A program made the position numbers and the translations under genes. Source: Saxidomus purpurata (Eukaryota > Mollusca > Bivalvia > Venerida > Veneridae). From it: a stretch of DNA of 64,000 bases. Below the pieces are notes generated by a model that saw only the letters and a list, made by a program, of their open reading frames with translations, was not told the origin of the DNA and did no database searches. Of this stretch, positions 34,209 through 46,390 are shown one piece after another. Each line of letters opens with the position of its first letter. Position 1 is the stretch's first letter. The DNA lies in the NCBI GenBank assembly GCA_022818135.1, contig JAFMSR010000013.1:29363081-29427080 (forward strand), read 5' to 3'.

Positions 34209-35065
34209 AGGTAGGTCGCGGGTTTCCCCCAGAAATCGGGTCATTTTTTAAAAAGGCAACGCAGATTTAAGCTTTTTCGCATGACAACCCCGTGACTAAT
34301 TGACTTTTGTAAAAAAAAGTACGATAAAGTCATATTTCCATGAGAAATTAGTTAAAAGCGCCTCCTAGCGTGGAGGTGTATTTTCGTCAATTTTCGTTTT
34401 ATTTTCGATATATCTCTGTCTATGTAGATAACGAAACGATCAAACTTTCATAAATGCAATGTCGAATCATTTATCCATCTGAAAAATAAAAATATACATT
34501 TGTATAATATGTTTTGCCAAAAAAAACGAACCCTGTAGTGGCGACAATTGCTTCGGTGGCACGAAAAGAAGGACGGTGACCCGCGTCCCCCCCTTTTTTA
34601 TTTGACAAAAGTGCTTTAAATTGGTTTAAGATTCCATAGCGCTTTTTTTAATTCTCGCGGGCCGTTGTTTTTCGCAATTGACGCTAAATGCGTCAACTTT
34701 ACAGTTAATTTTGATTTGAAAATTGTCGCCCACACAGGCTTTGTTCCACACTTTTTCATCTTTTTGGAAAAAAATATTTTTTTATTTTTTTTTTCAAATG
34801 GATAAATGATTCGACATTCCATTTATGAAAGTTATATTGTTTCGTTATCTACAAAGACAGAGATATATCGAAAATAACACGAAAATTTACGAAATTACAC
34901 CTCCCCGCTAGGTGGCGCTTTTAACTCAGTTTCCATGGAAATATCAATTCACCGTATTTTTTCTACAAAAGTCAATTAGTCACGGGGTTGTCATGCAGAA
35001 TATCTTAAATCTGCGCTGCATTAAAAAAAATGACCCGATTTCTGAGGGAAACCCGCGAGCTACCT
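34209..35065. mobile_element. 857-bp inverted-repeat element, arms of about 340 bp
   Basis: aggtaggtcgcgggtttccc at 34209 is mirrored by ggaaacccgcgagctacct ending at 35065. The arms stay alignable to about 34550 and from about 34725, including gtgactaattgacttttgta, gatatatctctgtct and tcgaatcatttatccat. The 170-bp centre contains a ttgacgctaaatgcgtcaa hairpin. Left flank ttaa, right flank tgaa. No transposase. Confidence 0.88.
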
Positions 35066-35866
35066 GAAATACATACCTTTAAAAGTACAGAATAGAAATA
35101 ATGATTACAAGTAGTAAATTAAAAAGAGTTATAATATACATGTAGGTCTTTAAAAACATTCCATTCTCATCTCGCTGGTGGAAAGTATGTTTGTAGTTAT
35201 ACAAAATCATATATGGTAGTCATTAAGAGTTCATTCATTTCTACAGTTTTGTCAGTTTCAGGGGACTGAACTCGTCTTCGTATACATATTATTGGTTGGC
35301 AAAAATGTTACGAACAAGAGATACAATGGTGAGTGTTCTTAATTCTAAGTCATAGTGGTATACGCTCTTTGCACAATAAGTAAAAGGGGCGGTACGCAAT
35401 ATAGGATATTACTCCATAGTCTCAGTTTTCAAACACATATTTTATCAATCTTTTTCAGCCTTCCTATTTGATCTTCAAATCTTACAATTAAGTAAGACAA
35501 CTTTATTGAGATTGAGTTTTACTATCAACAATTAAGAAGATTTTAAAACGAAAAAGTTGAATGATACCATCATGACGGTTCTGCTATCCCATGTCATTAA
35601 AGAAATGAGCACATACGTACATGTATTATAATAGTTTAAAATAAAGCAGACCTTATCACCTTCGAACAACAAGCTGGTGAAGGTCGGTGACAGAGACACT
35701 TAAGCACTAACTGCTTAGAAGTCAAATCCGACAACTGTCATTTTGTTGAAATATTTTTGTTTCGTCACCTTAATTTTCATGAGTACAGGTTTGAAGGGTA
35801 AAGTATGTAAGTGGAGGTTTAAGCTACTCGGCACTAACTTTCATTGGGTTCAAAAATTAAAACGAT
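35066..35866. other. No gene seen
   Basis: Nothing recognised between the two inverted-repeat elements. Confidence 0.5.
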
Positions 35867-37341
35867 TTTCTTTAGTTAGTATTAGTTTGCGAGGTAAGTC
35901 GGAGGCGTGTGAATGGCAGATTGTGAACATTTATGGGGAACATCTCAAAATATACACAAAAAACTTAGTGATAAGTGTCGTACAAAAATATTTTTGCAAA
36001 GGGCATCATTTCGGAGACACATCATTGCAAATATATTTTATAATGCGTACATAGTTTTAATTGATTAGAGCGATTTCTATTCGCCTGCAAACAAGAGAGC
36101 ACATACTCTAACCGTCTAGGGAAGATATTGTCTTGGAGCGCCAAAACAAAGCTGATGCTCATGCAATACTTATGTCACAATAGGCATGTTCGCCCTGATG
36201 TCTAAAACGGGTTATATACTTATTTTATATAGAGTAATTTCAAACCAAATCAAACTGACTGAATATCAAGATTATTTCACCATACATTAAAATTGTGTAA
36301 TATCATATTGTGAATTTTATTTGCCCACATAATATAAACTGTTTACAGTTTTACGTTTTAGACGTCAAAACAATCCGCACGATATTTGCGTGCAAAACAT
36401 AGGCGTGACATAAATGGATCCAATAAAGTAAATTAACGTTACATGTATATAATAACTACAAGAGAAAGATAAAGGCGCGGGGAGCCAGAACGTGTTGTAC
36501 ACGGTCAAATCGCCAAAAATGCGTCCCCGTATTTTAACCGTGCAAATTATAACACGTGATGGTTCCCATGCCTTAAGTTGAAGTAGAAGAATTCATGTAA
36601 ACTAATCAATTAGAGAGTGGCAAGACCACATTTGCAAATTTTGTAGAATTTTGATACGAAGCGGCCGGATTCTATGTATATCCTGACTCCCTGCACTTTC
36701 AGACGAAACCGATAAGTTGATACACTATAGTAATTTTGTAGAGAAACGACTTCTAAGTATAAATGAGTTTCAATTATTTTTTCTGTCAAAACCCCGAATA
36801 TCTGTGTCTAGAATGTGGCTTCCTTGGGTATCAAAATGAGCCCAACAGTTTGGATTATGCGTCAAATGCGAATGATTTACTGTTTCCACAAGATCGTCCA
36901 AATCGAAACCTGTTATGACTTCTTATACTGCGGCACAGTTGCGACGAAAACCTGGTCAAGAAAGAAGGAAAGCTTCCGTTTGAAAAGGATATAGCCCGTT
37001 ATAGACATAAGGGCGAACATGCCATTTTGAAATGAAATGTTGCAGGAGCATCAGCTTTAATTTGGCGTACCCACGACAATTACTTCCCTAGACGGTTAGT
37101 GCGCATCTCTTGTTTGCAGGCGAATAGAAACGCTCTTATCAATTAAATACTAGTACGCAATTATAAAAATATTTGCAAGATGTGTCTCCGAAAGAAACTC
37201 TTTGCAAAAATAACCTTTTTACGACAACTAATCACTAATTTGAAATGTGTATAATTTTGAGATGTTCCCCATAAAATGTTCACAATCTGCCATTCACTAT
37301 CGCCTTCCGACTTACCTCGCAAATGTCTAATGCCTAGAAAA
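35867..37341. mobile_element. 1.48-kb inverted-repeat element, arms of about 360 bp, just upstream of LRR gene 1
   Basis: The left arm 35867-36226 and the right arm 36980-37341 are reverse complements with small gaps. Shared words include tttgcgaggtaagtcgg, atggcagattgtgaac, atggggaacatctcaaaat, ttcggagacacatc, ctattcgcctgcaaacaaga, aaccgtctagggaag, aaagctgatgctc and gcatgttcgccct. The open frames at 35743-36054 (+) and 37161-37364 (-) encode similar peptides only because they lie in the two arms. The 750-bp centre carries a short inverted pair (acgtgttgtacacgg / ccgtgcaaattataacacgt) and no gene. Confidence 0.88.
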
Positions 37342-37499
37342 CTAGATATGTTAGTACATTTCATAGTGTAAAACCTTTAGATGCTTAACCATGAACCACT
37401 TTTCTTTTCTTTGAGACTGAAAAGTCTTAAATGTATCAAGGTCTTGCGTACTCGAAATAATAAGCAATTCTACCTATGTTATTTCATTTTTATTTATAG

Positions 37500-38873
37500 A
37501 TGTTGATAGTAACGGCAGTGGCAATTTTGACTTCCTGTTCGGCGTTCTTACTCGCGGCTGATAACTGTCCAGTCCCTTCACCATGCACGTGTTCGCTTTA
37601 CGACAGTTTCAGTGACTTCAACTGTTATGGTAAACACCTAAAAAAGATTCCGCGCTTCGACCAATCAAACTACCATGTTACTGGGAGTCTGACTTTGTAC
37701 ATGAGCAGAAACAGCATCACAGTTATACCTGATAACACTTTCAGCAATCTGGCTTCGTCTAATGTTACAAGCATTTCTTTAGATATTAGCGATAACCATA
37801 TTCATACAATAGCAAATAATGCATTCAATGGAATTGAAAACGTAACCTATAATCTTTACCTGCACAACAATAATCTTACTACACTACCTGTTGTATTAGG
37901 CAAACTTGTACATCTTCAGAGTCTTTATGTATTTGAAAATCCAATTCATTCATTAGATGTATCAGTGATGTCAAAGATAGGAAGAAGCTTGACCTCTTTT
38001 CATTTTGGCATGAGATACTTTACACAATGGCCAACTGAGTTACAATACCTCACACGTTTGCAAGATATTGCTGTCTTCTATATACCGTTTTCACATATCG
38101 ATGCTAATGCTTTTCGTGGTTTTGAAAATACAATTACGAATATACAAATTCAATATTCTAAACTTGAAAGGATACCTTACGCTATTTGCAATTTGAATAA
38201 TGTCACGGCGATGTGGTTCTATAGTAACCATCAATTAAAAGAAAACGGGTCTATTTTTGAGCCATGTAGTGGAAAATATTTGTTAGATTACAACCTTCAT
38301 CTGTCAAATAATGGTCTTCACACGTTTCCTGATGTTTTTTCTTTATTTCCATCGCTGACATACTTGTTTTTAGATTACAATCAAATTGAATTTATTGACT
38401 CTGCAATTATTCCAACAAATTACAATCTGACCACTATCAGTCTGAATAATAATATGTTTGAGAGAATACCATCAGCACTTAACAAATTAAAGTCACTAGA
38501 AAATGTTTTCATTCAGTCTAACAAAATCAAAACAATAGAATCAACTGATTTGTCCGAATTATCCCAACTGACTAGTTTGAAACTCTCCAATAATCCAATT
38601 ATGTACATATCAGCCGATGCGTTTGAGAATAATATTAACTTAAACACGTTGTTTATCCAAAACGCACGTTTACAACATATTCCTGTAGCTGTTACCCACC
38701 TACCGAAACTGGCCTATCTGGTACTCGATGGGAATCATCTTGAGTGTACATGCGATATGTCATATCTGAAACACTGGAACGTCACAGTTGTCAAATTCTT
38801 TAACACAGTTTGTGCTTCGTCTTCGGAAACCGTCAAAACATATGTGATGAACTCCCTCCAGGCATGTCCGTGA
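37500..38873 (+). CDS. Secreted leucine-rich-repeat protein 1 (Oplophorus-luciferase non-catalytic-subunit-like), 457 aa
   Basis: Likely an extracellular LRR protein. Residues 1-20 form a hydrophobic signal peptide (TAVAILTSCSAFLLAA). A cysteine N-cap follows (DNCPVPSPCTCS ... FNC), then about 15 LRRs of 21-24 residues (for example NLYLHNNNLTTLPVVLG, NLHLSNNGLHTFPDVF, SLKLSNNPIMYISADAF). The C-cap is LECTCDMSYLKHW ... VCASS ... QACP. No transmembrane segment or anchor follows. Many N-glycosylation sequons are present. Bivalve proteins of this layout are usually named after the 35-kDa non-catalytic subunit of Oplophorus luciferase; that name does not imply bioluminescence, and the ligand is unknown. 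The exon is directly preceded by tttatag, a 3' splice site abutting the ATG, so an upstream exon is likely and the true start may lie there. AATAAA follows at 38963. A paralogue with about half its residues identical lies at 54013-55386 on the same strand. Confidence 0.85.
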   Translation: MLIVTAVAILTSCSAFLLAADNCPVPSPCTCSLYDSFSDFNCYGKHLKKIPRFDQSNYHVTGSLTLYMSRNSITVIPDNTFSNLASSNVTSISLDISDNHIHTIANNAFNGIENVTYNLYLHNNNLTTLPVVLGKLVHLQSLYVFENPIHSLDVSVMSKIGRSLTSFHFGMRYFTQWPTELQYLTRLQDIAVFYIPFSHIDANAFRGFENTITNIQIQYSKLERIPYAICNLNNVTAMWFYSNHQLKENGSIFEPCSGKYLLDYNLHLSNNGLHTFPDVFSLFPSLTYLFLDYNQIEFIDSAIIPTNYNLTTISLNNNMFERIPSALNKLKSLENVFIQSNKIKTIESTDLSELSQLTSLKLSNNPIMYISADAFENNINLNTLFIQNARLQHIPVAVTHLPKLAYLVLDGNHLECTCDMSYLKHWNVTVVKFFNTVCASSSETVKTYVMNSLQACP

Positions 38874-38962
38874 AACAACGATAACACTTAAAATTTCCTT
38901 TAAATTTCTTTTAAAATTCGGTTTACATATAACAATTAGAAATCTATATATGTTGTTTGTAA

Positions 38963-38968
38963 AATAAA
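38963..38968 (+). terminator. Polyadenylation signal of LRR gene 1
   Basis: AATAAA about 90 bases after the stop codon; a second one lies near 39010. Confidence 0.55.
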
Positions 38969-38973
38969 TACTC

Positions 38974-39654
38974 TGTATAGAAAAGAAAAACTTGATTTCA
39001 TCTCCAGTAATAAATGAAAACAAGGAAGTAAGACACATCACAAAATGAACATGTAGATGTTAAATACTTTTACTTAATTTTGGATACTTTAATATCTCTT
39101 TCTGGTCATTTCTATTCAATTAAGTTCACCAGGTTATGCTAAACATTTCGATTAAGTATTATGAGCATGTAGTTGCTATTATACTGGTCCGTTTGTAAGT
39201 CAATCAATACTAATTCCCGGAGCATAACTTAAATTTTTTAATAGATTTAGGTGGGAACTCACATTACATGTAATGATTTGAGACAATCCATTTTCTTGTC
39301 CGTAACATGAAAATAATAGCATACAATTTACACTTCAAATAAATAAGTATCCTATTTCGTTCCGTTGTTTGTCTAGTGTAACATCTTAACTGTTTTCACG
39401 CCTTACTGTTTGCAAATTATACCCCTTTGACACTTTTTCTTGCGCGCAGTTTTAGTCTGCAATATTAAAATGAACTTATTCTTACTAACCTGTACTACAA
39501 ATTTATATTAGATAACGAAAATGTATTCAGTCAAAATCTGTTTAATTATAGAACTTCTGTCAAATACTCTTACACTAATTGAAACATACAAATTCTTTTC
39601 ATCATAAATGTTTTCCATTTTATTCACCATCGCGACTAATGCTTACCGATCAAG
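38974..39654. other. No gene seen
   Basis: 3' flank of LRR gene 1. Confidence 0.5.
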
Positions 39655-39955
39655 GTTGCCGATTGTAATTCTGAATTTTTTGTTTTATCATTGTAAATGC
39701 TGTTATAAATGAATATGATAGAAATGTAGAAACTGATTTGTAAATTGGCGAATTTTATTCCGGAACTTTTGTTGTTTTTTTTTTCATTTTGAATGATAAC
39801 ATGATGTAAATGTAGAAATTTATATGTGAATTGATGGATGTAATTCCGCAACTTTTGTTTTATCATTGTAAATGCTGTAATACATGTACATGATAGAAAT
39901 GTAGAAATTTATTTGTGAATTGGAGGATTTAATTTATCATTATAAATGCTTACAT
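39655..39955 (+). repeat. Degenerate tandem repeat, about 105-bp unit, nearly three copies
   Basis: The unit carries ttttatcattgtaaatgctg, gatagaaatgtagaaa, tttgtgaattgg and a short ttccg(g/c)aacttttgtt. It recurs near 39665, 39790 and 39855, with the last copy partial. Confidence 0.75.
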
Positions 39956-40542
39956 GGAAGAAATAGTGAACAGCGTTTGTGCACTAGTATTGAATAATGT
40001 TATTCTGAAAGTTTCGTTTTAACGCACTAAATGCTTACTTGTAGTCACTCCGTTGTTGAAGCCAACACTTTTACAGGTCTACCCACATTGAACTGGCAAT
40101 GAATACACATTAAGTATAAACGTAATAAACATAAACATTTTCCTTTTTTGAAAAAAAAACATAATGCTATTGTTGGAGGTTTTATATGTTGTTTTGTAGT
40201 GCGATGGAATTACTTTACTTCTTATCATTAAGAGGACTTAACTCTGACCATGTTAAATTAGCATGTTAGCTTAAAACATTTCAGCATGTTAATAATACCA
40301 ACATATTGATATTATAGATATGAACATTGCTCTATGTTTGAAGATACCGATATGTACTTGTCTGTTATTATGTTGTTTATTAAATGATGCAACATCAGTG
40401 TCACAATATATGTCATGTTTGCACATAGAAATTATCTGGATTGTAAATCTTGTCACGAGAAAACCTAGTTTATGACGTCATGTTGATTTATCCTGAATAA
40501 ATGCGATTAGCAATTATCATAATGATCGTCATTAATCTATAA
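39956..40542. other. No gene seen
   Basis: Nothing recognised. Confidence 0.5.
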
Positions 40543-40706
40543 AGAGGCACTCCGTAAAACAGGTGTCTAAATAAATAACGTCAAAGCATAAATAATAGTA
40601 TATTTGCAAGCATTATTACTTAACCTAAAAATTTAAGCTATACCTTTCGGTTGTCATTAGTAAAACCAGAATATAATCTGCTAGATGTAGGGAGTGCCCC
40701 TTTATG
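40543..40706. mobile_element. 164-bp MITE, GGCACTCCCT family
   Basis: Ends taaagaggcactccg and ggagtgcccctttat in inverted orientation. Interior contains aaataaataacgtcaaagca and tataatctgctagatgtagg. Related to the cluster at 11190-12092. Confidence 0.65.
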
Positions 40707-40732
40707 TCAAGTTTTAGAGTTCAAAAGTTAAG

Positions 40733-41024
40733 GGGCGCTGCCTTTTTCTAGCAGGTTAAATTCTCCAAGCATAAGCAATGTGTCCAATGAACCTAAAATA
40801 ATAAATACAACATGATCAACATAGAGATCGCAGTCCACCAATTTATTGTACAACAACAACTTTAAATGTAAATTTTACGTTACTGCAATCTATCTTAAAA
40901 CGCTGAGTTTACCGATGATAACTGGAATGTATGGCTTAATGTTTTAGCTTACAAATATTCTATTATTTATTAATTTGAAGTCATTTAATGTGACGTCAGT
41001 TAAAAGGGAGTGTCTGTTTAATGT
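40733..41024. mobile_element. MITE, GGCACTCCCT family, second copy
   Basis: Starts taaggggcgctgcc with tctagcaggtt and ends taaaagggagtgtctgttta. Interior words (tattgtacaacaacaacttt, accgatgataactggaatgt) are shared with 62520-62620 and 2520-2560. Confidence 0.6.
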
Positions 41025-41664
41025 ATAGTTCATAGATTAAACTTTGTTTCTGCACAAATGTATGTAAGGTTGAAGGTTGTAAATAAATCATTACATCGGT
41101 TGTAGAAGGTAGCATATAAACTTATAAATGAAAATAAAAGTCACATACTTCAGCAGAACAAACGAAATACTGGAATCTCTTAGGACCCCAAATAGAAAAA
41201 GGCCACAAAAAAAAAATTACAAATCGTAAACACTTCCGAAACCAACATTAAAGACAGTGTAAAGTTTAAATATAGGAAAATTTGCGGGTCACAGCCCGGG
41301 AATAAAAGTGATGGAGACTTGCCTAGACGAAAAGCGTCAGGTACTTCTATAATGAATACTGAGACACAGCATTTTTCTTGAACGCACGGTGCGTTCGTTA
41401 CTTGAGGTCCTCATCATGAAAAGTGAGGTACTTCTGAGATGAAATTTAGACACAGTCTTTTGGATTTTCGTAGAGTGTGTTATAATTGTTTTGTTCTAAA
41501 AATAGTAACAAATTCACACGTCCTACCTCCGAATTTAAAAGACTTTATTAATCGATTCATATAATGATAACAGTAAAGTTTTATACTGCACGTCAATGTA
41601 AAGTTTTAACACTACAAGTCAGTCAATAGAGTGTGTGTGCAGTTTCTGCTTGTTAAACCAGAAG
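41025..41664. other. No gene seen
   Basis: Nothing recognised. Confidence 0.5.
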
Positions 41665-41785
41665 CTTTCGGGTCGACTCGCACCCAAGTTAACTCATACA
41701 TAGTCATCTCGTACCCTAATTGGTCAACGCGTACGGATCAAAAAGTCAACTTGTACCCTTTGTAGTCAACTCGTACTTTCTATTT
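41665..41785 (+). repeat. Degenerate 20-bp minisatellite (GTCAACTCGTACCC)
   Basis: About six imperfect units: gtcgactcgcaccc, gttaactcatac, gtcatctcgtaccc, gtcaacgcgtac, gtcaacttgtaccc, gtcaactcgtac. Confidence 0.8.
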
Positions 41786-43614
41786 CAAAACTTCAGTTTT
41801 ATCCAGGAACAAAAGGGACTGACTGATATGTAATTAAAGGTGAGGGCATATGAAATATATCACGACCTTATTAAAATCGTTATCATTATAGCTATAAGGT
41901 TTATATTGACCAAGTTGAATTACTTTGTTTGGTGTAGATTTATTTGCATGTCTAATAAATTGTTTATAGACTAATTTGCGCTAAAAGTAAGCGTTTCTTT
42001 CATGTGAGAACAGTGATGCGGATGCTCTTTTCTCAAAATATAAGTAGAAAAAGGAGAGAAAGCGTGGCGGCAAATATCTTACTACTGTGATTTCGGCAAT
42101 CTATAATAACAATTAAAGATAATCATAACCTGTTAGTTCAATGCGGCGATAAAACGAATGCATTAGTCAAACAACGCAAGTTAGAATGGGTCTCCTTGAA
42201 TTTCGTTGGGGCCATGCCTCAACATCACCATTTTCCAAAATATTTACATGTCAGTTTTGTTTGTTGGCCCGCTGTGATACGTAGTATCACAGTTTTTCTT
42301 GTTTCTTATTCTGACCATTTGCACATTTGGTGATCCTACCAGTAGATTGTGTGACGTGTACAAACAGGCACGGACATTGCACACAAAGGTAAAGCATGCG
42401 GATAAAAATAGCTTTATTCTTTTACCCAATCATAATACCTAATTTTTTTTAATTGGATTTTCTGACATTTGATTTTGGCAAATATATTCCTTTCGATAGG
42501 GATGATTTGCAGAATTATGATCCAAAGGGCTGAGAACCTAAAATTCTGGTCAGACAACATTTCATTTGTCGTCTGTTTGAAAAAGGTATATATTTTAGTA
42601 AATACTATGTACATAAGAGTGGGTAAAACCTACCTCATGTATATACACAATAAACGTGGTGTCTTACACTGCATCACTGGCACAATATACTTCACTTACT
42701 GTACACATTGTATGAAATTTAAATTCGATGTGATGTATAGTGAAATTACTAATAAACCATTTCCAATATTTTAATTATGTGAAAACAGACTTAAAAACCC
42801 GCGCAATGAGTAAAATGTACATTCAAAGCCAAATTGCGATTTGCCAATCGCTGTCGTTGTTCCCTACATGGACCAGTGGTTATCCCGCTATAAATCTTCA
42901 TTCTAAAACAAAGGAAAAATAAGGATCTTAGCTATTTTTCATCATGCACAAACTTATTAGAGTACTGAAACACTGTATCAACAATCAATTTTATACATTT
43001 TTAGTTTAGCCCTGGACACGAAATACCCGGACGGACAGACGGGCAGTGCGTCAATATGCAAATTAGAGTACTACACCTTCAAAGGGCATTGGGTTGTACA
43101 AAAATCCATTACATTCTTAACAGGCTTAATATCGGTAATGGAAATATGTCTATCTTGGAACTTTTCCCGACCAAATCCATTTAGCAAGTTCTGATGACAT
43201 AAGAACATATCTACGGACATTGTTGAAACTGTAGACTTATTTTATTTGCCATTAAGTCATCGTAAAAGATTACTTAGGGGCACCTAGAGATTAAGAGGAA
43301 TGGAATTCTAGTCTTAACTCTTGTAAATAAGCAATCAATAAAGAATACACAACCTTAACAAAAAAGATTTCGTGTGCCGACCATTTAGCATGGTTATAAA
43401 CTGCTTCATCCAGTAAGCCGATCCGGAAATAACGTTCAGTAAATTTCCCAATCCGTTTCGACATGTTCTGAGAAATTATGTCGATTTATTATAATTGTTA
43501 CATTGGTCGGACAAACACTACTTAAACTAATTTTCTTAAAAATAGACTGGTACACTGTGTTAAATAAATAACAGATAATTTTGCAACAGTGCTAACAGGC
43601 GTCTTATATTTACT
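41786..43614. other. No gene seen
   Basis: 1.8 kb with weak open frames only (for example 42469-42774), none with recognisable features. Confidence 0.5.
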
Positions 43615-44320
43615 TTAAGGTAGTACACCCCTAATGGGCACCAATTCAAATCATTATAAGCTTACTGTTTTCTTAATCTGTATCATTTCCTGGATTTAAA
43701 AACAATTTTTAAAAGAATTTTACCGTGAAAAAAAAAAGTTATAGGAATTTGAATAACCCCACCCCTATTTTGGAATTATTTATAAAATGACATCACACAA
43801 GAGATAAGAAAATACATGTATTTCATTTATTATTCAAAACTTTGGTATAGATTTGGGATCAGAGTTACAAGAACTGTTTTCTTTCAGAAATTACACACCA
43901 TTTACCATATAATCCATATAATCCACAAGTTTTATAAAACTTTTATGAAATAATCAGATAGTATTACAATTTTCATGTACTTTTTTGGCCATGTTCAATT
44001 TTGAACATCAAAGTTTTTAGGAAAAATCAACATTTTCTAGAAATTGGGCATGACTTTTTGTATACTAAAAATTACCTAAGTATAACATTTTGGGAACAGC
44101 ATGCAAAAAATTCACGAATGTTTTACCGTCTCTATTTAAAATAAATTGATTTTGAAAATCTCCATCGACGATTTTAGACGTGTCTGCAAGTAATAAAATT
44201 TTCAAATAAGCTAATACTAATTCGTAATTCCCGGGCGACATACAGATACACCTGAAATATCTGATACATAATATATCAAAACGTTATGCTTCGAAAATAG
44301 TTGATTAAACCAGTCTACCT
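43615..44320 (+). mobile_element. Possible repeat starting TTAAGGTAGTACACCCC
   Basis: The sharp start ttaaggtagtacaccccta resembles the start of other elements here (taaggtaggtcgcggg at 34207, attaaggtaggtccacacc at 48411). A matching right end was not found, so the limits and status are uncertain. Confidence 0.3.
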
Positions 44321-45424
44321 AATAATAAAAGTCTACTTTCTTGTGAGTAATTTCTGAATGAGATCTGACCTATAATCTGTTCCAAAAGAATATAATCCAA
44401 CAGTCTGATTGGATCTGTCAAATATTATTTTGAAGCTCATGTGAGCACATCATTATTGTTCCGGGTCATAAAAGACACGTTAGTTAAACAGACTGAACAT
44501 TCAACCGGAAGCTGCGATCATAACGATTATAATGGACGACAAAGTAAACACGATTGCCTGTCTTGTAATTGTTACGACTACATGATAACCATTAAACGAC
44601 AATTGTTTAATTGTTTAAACATTTCGTCGTAAGGTATTTAATTAGGAAACTAATTTTACTTTTGAATGGTCTACCGTTTTATATCACAGTTGGGAAATGA
44701 AATGCAGAGTAATCTAATCACGACGGCCGATGGCCTGAGTGGTTAATAACGAAGCATCTGAGCAAATGATAGATGTGTTTAATTACAATTTTCTCTTAAC
44801 AATGTCGATGTGTACATACCATTCGTAGGCACGAGAAAAAGGTGTCAAAGGGCGTTTTTTATATTTGCTAAATCATTGAAATAAATACTACGCTATATTC
44901 AGAACTTAGGCGCTTAGAAGATTGATCTGGTCTGTCTTGCACTACTTTCGCATAGCGCATGTTTACAGTTGTTATTCGCACATAGCACAGCTAAAATTCT
45001 TGCAGGGTTTGAAATGTGGTATACTAACTTAGGCCAAAAATGTCCACAGGTAGAAATAAGGAACTTAATTGCCTAAAAACATCTAAAACAAGTTCTATAT
45101 ACGGCATGTTACATCTATATCGTCCGTCTATTTGTCCCACCATCTGTCTGTTGTCCTACCCTGTGTGTTGTCTAATCTGTCCGTCTGTCAGACCGTACGA
45201 CCTGATATGTATCAGCTTCATTCTGTCAACATTTTTTTGCCTTATGTTCTATCGTCATATAAAAACAATGATTGCTTATTGAAAGAAAATATATTTTTTC
45301 AAAATCAGCAAAAAAGTAATTAAACTTCAAATTTTCATTCAACTGTCTGCCCAACACGTGCGGACAAAAAGACAGACACCCATGGCTAAGTACTGCATCC
45401 TGAATAGAGGTATGATTCCTTGTT
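44321..45424. other. No gene seen; tRNA-like 5' piece
   Basis: gatggcctgagtggttaata near 44731 looks like the D-arm and A box of a class II tRNA or SINE head, but no B box follows at the right distance. Otherwise nothing recognised. Confidence 0.4.
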
Positions 45425-45660
45425 ATTCTATAACAAATTATTTGCCGCGTATTTGTATAAACGAATTATACGTTTTTGTTGCATCGGGTTACTAGGGCGC
45501 TGTATTCGAAAAAAAGGTACAATAACCCCGAACACAGCTCCCATTTGATTAGGGGAGCTGTATTCGTTGAAGCGCACCGAATACAGCTCACTGGGGAGCT
45601 GTATTCGAATACAGCTCACTGGGGAGCTGTATTCGAAAGGAGCTGTATCCGGTGTTACAA
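45425..45660 (+). repeat. Palindrome-rich dispersed repeat, copy 2 (GGGAGCTGTATTC family)
   Basis: Matches 22898-23127. It has an internal tandem duplication of a unit that includes gaatacagctcactgggg, itself part of a hairpin (gaatacagctc ... gagctgtattc). Confidence 0.8.
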
Positions 45661-46059
45661 TGCACTGGCTAGAAACATCTAACGTTTTATAATATTCTAA
45701 AAGATAGACATTAACATAGTTTTGGGATAGTATGTATACACTTAGCTTAGTGAGACATTATGATTTGTCTGACCATATAACATAGAAGCAATTAATAGTC
45801 GATGGTGATTTGATATTAGACAACTACCACGAATCCAGTCAATATAATTGATCATTGCACAATAAATATTAAACAGAATCTTCATATAACAACAGAACTC
45901 TAATATTTATAGCAAGACAGTCACGTCGTCATAAAAAGAACTTGTATCGCAATTGAGAATAAAAAGAACTTGTTTCGCAATCGAGAATAAACAAATTAGT
46001 ATAAATTAAAGAAAAAGAGCAAGACTTTCACATGACAATCAAAATCTACTCATACTCAG
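45661..46059. other. No gene; 28-bp tandem duplication
   Basis: aataaaaagaacttgt plus tcgcaatNgag occurs twice near 45930-45990. Confidence 0.6.
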
Positions 46060-46390
46060 CAAGGCCAGGACTTTCACATTGTCAGCAAAACATTGGCATT
46101 GTCGGCAAAACCTTCGCATTGTCGGCAGAAACCTCACATTGTCAGTAGAAAATTTACATTGTCTGGACAGCATTAAATTCACATTGCCAACATAACTTTA
46201 ACATTGTCAGCAAAATTGTCAAGTCCTTAACATTAGCTGCAGAATTTTCACATTGTCCGCAAAACCATTACCTGTTCATTAGAAGATTTAAAATCTGAGC
46301 AGAATCTGCTCCATTGTAAACAGAATTTCACATTGTGAACATAATCTTCACATTGTCAGCAGAATCTTCTCTTATTTCGAAGTATTTTCA
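46060..46390 (+). repeat. Degenerate minisatellite, unit TTCACATTGTCAGCAGAA
   Basis: At least twelve imperfect copies of cacattgtcagcaaaa-type words, with variable spacers and one more copy near 46503. Confidence 0.85.

Noticed and set aside
35743..37364. Two open frames on opposite strands encoding similar peptides (LRGKSE ... EWQIVNI), suggesting a divergent gene pair
   Set aside because: They lie in the two arms of one inverted repeat. The frames are interrupted differently and extend into unrelated sequence.
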